Shown here piece after piece: positions 55,747 through 64,000 of a stretch of 64,000 nt of DNA. The first letter of the stretch is position 1; every line of letters begins with the position of its first letter. A program made the translations under genes and the position numbers. The DNA is from Flammula alnicola. Lineage: Eukaryota; Basidiomycota; Agaricomycetes; Agaricales; Strophariaceae. The DNA lies in the NCBI GenBank assembly GCA_015499995.1, contig JADNRV010000113.1, forward strand, positions 1 to 64,000. Direction: 5' to 3'. The notes beneath the pieces are model-generated. The model was not told where the DNA came from and searched no databases. It saw only the letters and a program-made list of their open reading frames with translations.

Positions 55747-58700
55747 CGAGCCATGTATAGCTCTGTATAAGAAGGCTCTTACTTTCTTGTCTAGGTTTGG
55801 ATTTCTGATTGATGTCCATATCAGCCTGTCTGTTGGTAATCGGCCCCATCTGTCTTTTACTGCCCAGCGTGCTAGGTCTAATCCTATTAGTGTCGCTCTT
55901 CTCGTAGTCAGTGTTTTTACTTTTATTTCGCGTATACCACGATATATTTCTGCTTGTGTTAGTCCCGAGAGTTCGGCTCCTTCTATTTTGTATCCTGGTG
56001 GGATTTGCAAATCAATGTGATCATAGGTCTCCTTTTCAGCTCCCCTCTTGGCTAGAGTGTCTGCACCGTCATTTCCTCTGTCTCCGCTGTGTCCTTTTAC
56101 TTTGACAAGGTATGTGTCTCCTTTTCTTGCTCTCAGTGTTGCGAGTAGGGCTTGGTTTATTTCCTTATGTGCGGATCCGATCCATCCTTTGCTTTCTTTT
56201 GCACGACCATTTTTTAGTGTACAATCTATCGAGTATTGCGAGTCTGTATATATTTTCAGTTGCACTTCAGTTGGTGTATTTTGTATGGCTGCGAGTATGG
56301 CCACTAGTTCTCCTGTATTGTTAGATTGCTCTATTTCTTCAGGTAAGCGGATTGAGGTGTTTCGCTCATCGTTCTCTTCGAACCATATTCCCGCTCCGGC
56401 CTTTGCGTCGTCATCGCCATTGTTCTCACATGATCCATCCGTGTATATTATGATTTCTTCTGGTGCTTCTGGCATATTTGTTTTGTTTGTGATGATAGGT
56501 ATATCACTTGTTTTTTCTGTGCTTCCGAATATACGGAAACATCTATCGAAAGTGTTCACTGTCACATCTTTACAGAATAGCTCAGCTGACTGGGGCTGTT
56601 CCAGTAGTTCTATGTCCTCTTCTGCATTCCTTCTGTCTGAGGGTTTGAATTTCTCTGGTAGGGAATTTACTATCTCTTTCGCTTTTTTCATGCATAGGTG
56701 CGGGTTTGGGCACTTTTTCTTTCTTTCTTCTTTGCATATTTCGCATTTACAATTCTTTCTGGGTTTGTGTTCTTGGTTCTGTAACGTCCTTGAGAAGTTC
56801 AGCGCCTCCCCGACTGTCTGTATCCTGTGATTTTGTTGTAAGCATGTTGCTTCTTTGAGGTTGCTCCAGTTTACCCGTCTCGTCTTGTTTATTGGTTGGT
56901 TGTTGTTCTCAGGTGTTTGCATTTGTCTTGCTAATTGTATGTCCCTGATGTGGTACCATACCGGTAGGTTTCTTTTCAGTTCTTCTGAGAGTGCCGGTGG
57001 ATCAAATATGACATTATATTTCTCTTTCGTCTTTAGCATGCGTGTGAGTTGCGGCGGGAGTGGTATCTTCCTCGATTTCACTACTATGTTGACATTTTGA
57101 AGTGTTATATTGCTTAAGCTTTCGCCATCTGCGACGGATGTGTATTCTTTCATGTTGGCTTCGAGTATTTCATCTGCAACGTAGGCCCACCGTGGTCTGT
57201 TTTCCCCGAATTTGAGGTATTGTTGGAGTCGTCTTATTTCTATTGCTTCGTTTCTTGCTGCCAGGTCAAGCAGTTTTCTACCGCCATTGGCTACTGGTGC
57301 TCTCAGGGTGTCTCCTTTAATCATGGGTTTGGTTTCATCCCACATGAAAGTTGATATCCGGGTCTGGATCTGTTTTAACACCTCTTTGGGCATTCCTTGG
57401 ACTCGTGTTAGGTATTGGGTGCGTCCTCCTACTTCCATATTCACGATGAGTCGTCGTCCCTCTTGTGTTGGTTTTCCCTTTCCCCATCTTCTTAGGTTCA
57501 GGTCGATTTTCTCGACTACAGGTGTCCATACTGCTATATTGTTTACTCCGTTTCCTATGTAGGAGCCGAGTACCCTTGTATGTTCTCCTTCTCCGACTAT
57601 CCTTATGTGATTTGGAATGATCTCATGTTGTTCTTTTAGCTTTCGTGTTTCTATTACTTTCGCCCTATGTTCTGGGGTACCCACCGGCAGTATTTCGGTT
57701 TTTTCCACGTTGAATTTCGCTCCTGATGCTTTGCACCATTTTTCTAGAATGTCCATTAGGTCTTGGAACTTGTCGTCTTCTGAGAGGTAGACAGTGGTGT
57801 CATCTGCGAAGAGAGTAGTTATTAGTCGCTCTGTTAAGCCTTTGATTTGGAAGCCGTTTAGTTCTGACTGGCGTAGCAGATTTGCTAGTGACTCTATTGC
57901 TAGGTTAAACAGTAAGCATGACATTGGGTCTCCTTGTCTGACCCCTCTGCAGATTTTGTAGGGTTCTCCTAGTACACCGTTAACCATGACCTGGGTGTAC
58001 GCATCTTCGTATAGTGCTTTTACTGTGTTTATAAAGTGTTTCGGGAATCCATATTTCTTTAGGGTTTCCCATAGGAAGTCGTGTTTGATCTTATCGTATG
58101 CTTTTTCTTGATCGAGGAATATCATTGCTCCATTTTCTTCTGCGAGTTCGCATCTGCTTATCATTATGTTGATTAGGTCTGTGTGATTTTCAATTTGTCT
58201 TCCTTGCATGAACCCGGCTTGGTCCTTATGAATTAGTTTGGGTGTGGCTAAGGCTAGTCTCATGGCTAGCGCTCGCGTGAGGATCTTGTAATCTGCGTTG
58301 AGTACTGTTATCGGTCTGTAGTTGCTTATATCGGTTCTGTCCTTTTTCTTATAGATGGGGCACATCCACCCCTCGGCAAATCTTGTTCCTTGTCGCATTC
58401 CGTTTTTTTCTATGTTATTGAAGATAATCTTAAGTGTTTCGATTACTTTGAAGGTTGGTTTGTCTGTGTCTTCTGCTGATATTTGCCTGTCTAGTAGTAT
58501 TTTCCAGAACTCATGGGGCAAGCCGTCTAGTCCTGCTGCTTTACCATTCGGTAGGTTTCTTATGGCTAAGTCTATCTCCAGCCCATCTATTGGCTGCGAT
58601 AACGCTTGTTTGGCGCTTCCGTCTAAGGTTTCGCTCACTGAGTCTAGGGCTGCTCGCATATGTTCGCTCCTTTCTTCTCCTGTGGTGCTCGAGGTTTCCA

Positions 58701-60710
58701 GGTATTGCAATGAGTTGTGATGCTCGGTCGCTATTTTTAACATGCCTTCCGTTTTTCGTTCGTACTGCGGTGGTGTAGTGCCAGGGATTTTCATCATGTG
58801 AAATGTGTCCCTTGGTTTTCTTTCTTTATTCTCGTTGATCCAAGGTTTTCGGATTGTCTCTCTGTTTATCCAACCACTGGTGTCCAGGTTGTCCCTTGCG
58901 ATCTGGTATCGACGTTGGGTTAACATCTTCGTTTCACCCTCAATTTCCGCACTTAAGAGTTGTCTACTTTCTTCGGGGATAGTGAGGTCGTTCTGTACTT
59001 GATGTATTCTTTCCTTAAGGTCTCTAATCCTTTTTTCCAGCTTCGGGATCTTGGTTCGGGCCATGTTCCTTACCTCTTTTACGAGGGATACTTTCCAGTC
59101 TTGGTATAGTTGTTGCGGCTTCGTCTTGTCCATATTACCTGCTGGGTGGTTTGTAATTTCTTCGTGTAGTTTGATCCCTGTTTTGTTTATTAGTTCTTTC
59201 ACGTCTTTGTCATGTAGGAGGTGGAGTGGTATGTACCATCTTCCTCTGCCTATGTACGGGGCCGCGGAGCTGTATATTTTGACCGAGACAATCTTATGGT
59301 CTGTGGGTATTTCTGAATGGTCTATATTCCATTCAAAGGTATGTTCTCCTAGTTCATTTGTCATGTATATCCTGTCGATTCTGGATCGCGGGCCTTCCCT
59401 TGTACTTGATTCCCAAGTGTATGCTCGTGTGGTAGGGTGATCATTTCTCCATGCGTCTGCTATCTGGAGCGTTGACTTTAGTGAGTCTAGGGCATTTACA
59501 GGTCCTGTTTCGTCCCTATGCACGGGTACTCTATCGATGGCTTCCTTGACTATATTGAAGTCGCCAAGCATTATGTCCGGTAGGGGTAGGTTTTCGTCAA
59601 CCCATTTCTGTTCCAGGTCTCTCCAAAACTCAGCGTTCTGGGTCGAGTTATTTGGTGCGTATACTGCCAGTATGTTTAGTGTAGCCTCTCCATGCCACGG
59701 TAGTGTCATTCTCATGGCTCTTCCGGGTATCATGCTGTGTGTGGTAGCCTCTTTCCATTTCGTTCTGTATTTGTTAAGTATTATCGCTATACCTTTTGCA
59801 TTTGGATGGTCCGAGTCTCCATCATGGAATATGTGCATTCAATATCCGTGCATATTGTTAAGCTGTTCTACACGTTCGTCAGGTAAGTAGTGTGTCTCTT
59901 GCACTGCTAGTACATCTATGTTCTCTGTTTTCATACGATGATTTATTGCCGTCCACTTGTGGGCTGTTCTGTTGGTGCCCGCACCTCTAATATTCAGTGT
60001 GGCTAGTTTTAGCGTGCCTCTGGTTGTCTTTCCTCGGGCTCGAGAGTGTCTAGGTAAGCCGTTCGTGTGATACGAGCTTGGAACTGCCCTTGGTCTGGGC
60101 GTGCGGCGGTGAGCCGTCCCTGTTGTGGGATATGATTGAGGTGTTGCACCTATGGGGTGCAGGCCAGGCGTAGTACTTCCGGATGCATCGTTTGTGGGTG
60201 GTATTCCCCGATGTCCTTCCATACTACTAGTAGGCGACCTCGTGTCCATTCTCGGACTCCTGTCGTCGGTATCCCGAAGACTGTCCTCATCAGGCGCTGG
60301 GTTCAAGACAGGTGCAACCCAGCCCCGTTCAGTCCCGGCCGGGAGGATGTCTCCGATACGTACTGTATCTACCGCGGTGGTGCCTTGTACTGGTTGCTGT
60401 CTTGCTGTATTATCCATATTTGCTGAGAGAGGGGGGGCCAGGAGAGAGGGAACTTGGTCTGCAGAGCTTCGAGTACACATCGATTTGACGTGTCTTTAGC
60501 CTTTAGACCTGACGGCAGTCCCAGCTCACTGGAGAGCGTTGCCGATTTTTTGTTTCACCGATATTCTCAGGTGTTACGCTATGTGGTAGGGAAGGGATTG
60601 ATTCAATATTGTGTTCTTATGGGTACTACATTTGTGATACTTTGGTAGGTATGGTAGAAGCCGCATGTATTTAAGCAGTCATTTTGTACTATGTGTTGCG
60701 CTGTGGTTAC

Positions 60711-61952
60711 TTAGCGGCGTCTAACTTTGCTGCCTCCGCCTCGTCCATTTCTGGCTCCCCTAGTAGCTGTGGAGTGGCGACCTCGAGAGGAGGTGGATTG
60801 TGGTGGCACTCCTCGGTCAGGGAAGTTGGTGTCATCGAAGCCGTCGAGTGTGAGGTAGGGGCAGAGGCTGCTCGGGTGGGCACGGCCAGAGCAGTGGCGG
60901 CACAGAAAGGTCTCCATGGTGTAGAGAGGCCCGCGGGCGGTAGCGAAGTTGAGGCGGGATATGCTATCGATCCATTCCTTGTTCTTACGATGGTCATTGG
61001 AGGGAGGGGTAGCGTAGACGTTGAACCTCGGTTTGATGAGCTGAGTTTTGTTGGGTAGGGTGACGTTGATCGTATATCCTTCAACTCGGACGGATTGGGC
61101 GATGTAGGCCGCTCGGGCCTTCGTGGTGGTGTAGATGGGAGGGATGTTGTTGTGGTCTTGGGCGATCTTGCGGAAAGGGGGGCTACCCTCCTTGGTGATG
61201 GTGTCGCGGACGGCTGAGGTGATGGCCGCGATATTTTCGTCTGTGGGTGCGAGATTTGTGTCTCCGAGCTGGCATACGAGAGTGGATGGTTTGAAGCTGT
61301 ATGGCATTGTGACAATGGTACCATGTTGGGTGGAGAAGAGTGGTACGCTGAGGAGTTGGGCTTTCTCCTCGGCTGTGATGTTAGTGACGAGGGTGGGTAC
61401 GTAGGTAGTGAGTTCCTCCGCTGTCTTGTAGTTATCCGGGATAGCTGGGATGACTGCGCAGCCATTGTGGCCGATGATCGTGGTGATTACGCTTTCGACT
61501 ATGTTGGTGGTGATGGAGGGGTCGCGCCTATACTTGTCGCCAGGGATATGGGCGAGGATTTTTGGCTCTGGGGTGCTTTCCCATACCGGAAGCGTGGTCC
61601 TTCCTACGAGGAACATGTATTCCTTGCGGGTGATGCCTTCGACCCGGAATTTAGAGTCGTCAACAGGGGGGGTAATGGTGGGGTTGTGAGAAGTTTCGGG
61701 GTCTTCTTCTTCGTCACCCGGCATAGGAGGGGCAGGAGTGTCGGGTCTGGTCGGGATGCTCGTTCTCTTGGGGTCGGGGGGGTGTTCGCCATCATAGTCA
61801 TCGGTCCTGCGACGTTTCTGGCTTTCAGCGCCTGAGGGTTGGGTTGAGTTTGGGAAACTGAGAGGGGGGGATTGGGAAAGGCCGTAACCGGGTGGATGGT
61901 TGTGGTAGATTTCCATCGGAGTCGCTTGTGAGCTAGCGGGTGTGGTAGACAT
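60711..61952 (-). CDS. LINE ORF1, RNA-binding protein
   Basis: The 413-aa frame is intact. The N-terminal 100 residues are rich in P, S and T, with a basic patch QKRRRTDDYDG. The middle, from VEGITRKEYMFLVGR onward, looks folded, and near the C-terminus CRHCSGRAHPSSLC is a CX2CX4HX4C zinc knuckle like those of retroelement Gag/ORF1 proteins. The last 25 residues are rich in R and G. It would coat the LINE RNA. It lies 230 bp upstream of ORF2 on the same strand. Confidence 0.88.
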   Translation of the reverse strand: MSTTPASSQATPMEIYHNHPPGYGLSQSPPLSFPNSTQPSGAESQKRRRTDDYDGEHPPDPKRTSIPTRPDTPAPPMPGDEEEDPETSHNPTITPPVDDSKFRVEGITRKEYMFLVGRTTLPVWESTPEPKILAHIPGDKYRRDPSITTNIVESVITTIIGHNGCAVIPAIPDNYKTAEELTTYVPTLVTNITAEEKAQLLSVPLFSTQHGTIVTMPYSFKPSTLVCQLGDTNLAPTDENIAAITSAVRDTITKEGSPPFRKIAQDHNNIPPIYTTTKARAAYIAQSVRVEGYTINVTLPNKTQLIKPRFNVYATPPSNDHRKNKEWIDSISRLNFATARGPLYTMETFLCRHCSGRAHPSSLCPYLTLDGFDDTNFPDRGVPPQSTSSRGRHSTATRGARNGRGGGSKVRRR

Positions 61953-62344
61953 GTGTGTGGGCTGAGTCGGTTAACTCTGTGGGATTGTTTGGAGGGAGGT
62001 AGATTGTGGAGGGACGTTTTATACGCATCTGTTGTGTCTTTCAGTGGCAGTTCCCGGGACTGCGCTCTTTGCATCCTTGGGTCTTTGGGCTCTTTGTCGG
62101 CAGGTTTCCTTTGCGTCGTCTTTGTCTAGTTTGACTTTCATCTTTGTGATTTGTTAACGGGGTTGTCTGGAGTAGCGGTATCTTTGTTATGACGTACACG
62201 TTATTTGCCTTTGTTGGGTTCGTGGTGCGCCTGGTTTTGGCTTGGTGGCATGGTGGCCACTCTCCCCTCGTCGCCGTCTTCCAGCAGAGCTGGAGTCCGA
62301 TGTGGAGGCTGAGATGGGGAGGTAGGGGCAGTGGTGTTCCTAGG

Positions 62345-62393
62345 ACTGCGTTGATATGATGTCTATGATAACTATCATCGTTTTCAACGCAGT
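62345..62393. repeat. Inverted repeat in the LINE 5' UTR
   Basis: ACTGCGTTGA (62345-62354) pairs with TCAACGCAGT (62384-62393), and inside it ATGATA (62365-62370) pairs with TATCAT (62373-62378). The RNA would fold into a hairpin about 80-130 nt from the 5' end of the element. A role in promoter or RNA packaging is possible but unproven. Confidence 0.75.
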
Positions 62394-62471
62394 TTGATCC
62401 TACCCTCGCCTACCCACTGTCGTGGGAAAAAACCAACATGATGGTGGTTTAAGGTCAAGGGGCCCCCGTCA

Positions 62472-62486
62472 CGCCTGTGATTACTT
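62472..62486. repeat. 15-bp target-site duplication of the LINE, right copy
   Basis: CGCCTGTGATTACTT is identical to 48996-49010 and marks the 5' end of the LINE at 62471. Confidence 0.9.
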
Positions 62487-64000
62487 GATTCATGGCTTTG
62501 ATATTGCTGAGTGGACCTTGAGAGTAAAGCTTCTTTGAATAAACAGTTCAGTTAATTATCCCTTTTGTCGAAAAGGTTGTCAAGCTGTTTCAAAGTCACT
62601 ACCAGTGGTTTGAGCAAACATTATTCAACGCTGACATTCAAGTTTGAAGCGCTTCCAAAAAATTGCCATTACACGGCCGGGTCGCTGAATTGAAAAAAAC
62701 TAGATTGCGTGACCAATGAGTTTCGTGCAAACAGAATTTGAAATTTCCTGAAAGTCTAATTTGCCGGCTTCCGTTTATCACGCCAGCCTTTAAATCTTGT
62801 GCAAGTCAAATTTGCACGGTGTTCAAACATTCTCCGTGCATCGCAGTTGCAGAAATTCACTCTGCTTGCTAATATGGCTGCACCACTTTCAAATTTCCTT
62901 CGCTAGCACGTTTGAATAGAATCAAAGAAAATGTTGATTTGCAGACAATATATAAGATACATAATAAACGACAGCAACAGCCAAAGTGAAGCAAAAGAAC
63001 ACGAAAAATGATTATCTCCCTCCCAACTTCTAACCTCAAGGATCAATTCCAACAACCATGAATGAGCGAGAGCGAGGGCTCTTGAAGCAATGCGGACAGT
63101 CGCCCGGTTGCTTGAATGTGATACTGATGGATGCCGACAGATTTTGCAAGCAAAGGGCAATCTGCAGAGAAGGGTGAGAAACAGCCCATGGCGAAGCCGT
63201 GATGGCTGGGATCTGAGAACATACCATATTTAAGGCCTGTGGATAAGAATCTGTGGAAAGGAGGGGTAAGATGAAGAAATCGTACAAAATACAGGTGCTG
63301 CTCCGTGCCACTCAACGTGGTTTCCAACAAAATGGAAAATTGATTGTACATTACAATCACGGAGAGCTGTCATGAACAACATCATGCCACAACAGGAGTG
63401 GGTGGGTAGAAAGAGAAGAAGTTGAAGTTGAGAGGGGTAGAGGAATGGCATGCACGGTCTCCGAAGAATTCTTCACCTGCCGTAGTGCCTGTGGTGAGAC
63501 ACAGTACACAGGATCAGAAATCATAGATTCAATGCAAAGAAAAGGTACGACCCAATGGATCTCTGACCTACCATATGGCATAGAGCCTATATGGTCAGCG
63601 CACAGAATCAGGGGAGCGCCAAAGGATGGAAATCGACAGAGGTGAAGATGAGCAACAGAAAAATTCTGCGTCATGAACCAAGCCTCAGAAATAAACAGTT
63701 ATAAATACGGTAAAATCGAATATTTTGTTCAAGGCCTGAGTGCGCTCGGAGTTGCTCTCACAGAAGGTTCATTCAACACTCATTCTTAAATCTGTGGAAT
63801 GGTTTCAATTGACAGGAAGATTTATTCAAGCTGTATGATACTTTAAGTGAGATATAGACTAAAGAATAGAAAAAATAATGGTGAGAATTCGTCACAAAAT
63901 CAAACAGATCTTTGAGATGCAACATAGCCGTGCACCAGAGACTGCATCGACATTCCTCCAGGAAATGAATGTGGGGTGTGAATGCTGGGCTGCAATGTTG
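62487..64000. other. AT-rich spacer, no gene recognised
   Basis: Before the LINE insertion this sequence was continuous with the DNA left of 48996. Minus-strand open frames between 62903 and 63674 have possible splice signals, but no product I can recognise. The right end of the window may hold part of a gene that lies mostly outside. Confidence 0.4.

Larger units (their letters stand above)
49238..60480 (-). pseudogene. LINE ORF2 (endonuclease-RT-RNase H), broken
   Basis: ORF2 runs from 60480 to 55739 and resumes at 49823, ending at 49238. The two parts total 5328 nt, exactly 1776 codons, so removing the nested element restores the frame. An APE-type endonuclease begins with LATLNIRGAG and VLAVQETHYL. 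The reverse transcriptase has LITTLFADDTTVYL. RNase H shows IIIYTDGSCENNG, NNTGELVAIL, IYTDSQYSID and HSGDRGNDGAD. The C-terminus has CNVCETIETLEHIQTEC, the CCHC finger usual for such LINEs. A single TGA at 59841-59839 interrupts the endonuclease after MHGY; CGA is the likely ancestor. A minus-strand open frame continues into the nested DNA as far as 55561 but is not native. Confidence 0.92.
49011..62471 (-). mobile_element. Full-length LINE retrotransposon, Tad1-like, interrupted by a DNA element
   Basis: The element is read on the minus strand from 62471 to its poly-A tail, seen as T at 49009-49034. An exact 15-bp duplication flanks it. Without the nested element and its duplication it is about 7.55 kb long. 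It has a 5' UTR of roughly 520 bp, ORF1 with a CCHC knuckle and ORF2 with endonuclease, reverse transcriptase, RNase H and a C-terminal zinc knuckle. That order and the RNase H domain fit the Tad1 group common in fungi; the clade is inferred. The perfect duplication and nearly open ORFs suggest a recent insertion. One TGA and the nested element now inactivate it. Confidence 0.92.

Noticed and set aside
54497..56020. 507-codon plus-strand frame rich in Ser, Arg, Val and His
   Set aside because: It crosses GC-rich tandem repeat, the MULE terminus and the antisense of LINE ORF2. Its openness comes from base composition.
63036..63674. Minus-strand frames near the right edge, considered as a small secreted protein gene
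   Set aside because: No cysteine pattern, signal peptide or consistent splice chain could be built.

Overview
The window looks like chromosomal DNA of a filamentous basidiomycete, most likely an Agaricomycete. Protein genes are broken by many 45-70 nt GT-AG (and two GC-AG) introns. The gene families are typical mushroom expansions: NACHT/14xWD40 NLR-like proteins, a DUF6533 membrane protein, a DUF7587 protein, a Tnp2 (CACTA-type) transposase and a LINE with an RNase H domain. I found no tRNA, rRNA or CRISPR array and do not name a species.

Layout. (1) 0-1.15 kb: an intact seven-exon gene of unknown function. (2) 1.68-2.46 kb: a tandem array of a 138-bp unit. (3) 2.64-30.3 kb: a direct segmental duplication. 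Copy A (about 2.64-15.2 kb) and copy B (about 18.46-30.3 kb) each carry, in order, a degenerate exon-repeat gene, a small conserved ORF, an intact minus-strand NACHT-WD40 gene, a fragment of methionyl-tRNA synthetase and a decayed EST1/SMG7-like gene. A third partial EST1/SMG7-like copy (15.3-16.9 kb) follows copy A. A single intact enoyl-CoA hydratase/dienoyl-CoA isomerase gene (17.3-18.4 kb) sits between the copies. (4) 31.3-35.5 kb: a shortened DUF6533 gene and two minus-strand genes of unknown function. (5) 35.7-40.8 kb: a gene relic, a perfect hairpin, then a nearly complete Tnp2 transposase. (6) 42.4-48.6 kb: ordinary genes, namely a TCD1/TCD2 tRNA t6A dehydratase, a class-I O-methyltransferase and a DUF7587 protein with a C-terminal membrane anchor. 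(7) 49.0-62.5 kb: a three-level nest of mobile elements. A full-length LINE (minus strand, poly-A tail, 15-bp target duplication) was entered by a 5.9-kb MULE-like DNA element (8-bp duplication), which was itself entered by a 422-bp hAT-like MITE (8-bp duplication). (8) 62.5-64 kb: no gene recognised.

How it fits together. The two NLR genes are the functional core of the left half. Both are open from start to stop after splicing (1334 and 1331 aa) while their neighbours in the duplicated block have decayed, which suggests the NLRs were kept. Their WD40 repeats are nearly identical to one another, the signature of the fast-evolving HET-D/HET-E-type recognition genes of fungi. The right half records a sequence of transposition. 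The LINE reading frame is restored exactly when the MULE and one copy of its duplication are removed, so the order of insertion can be read directly. Exon coordinates below were derived by hand from splice signals and frame closure, not from transcripts.
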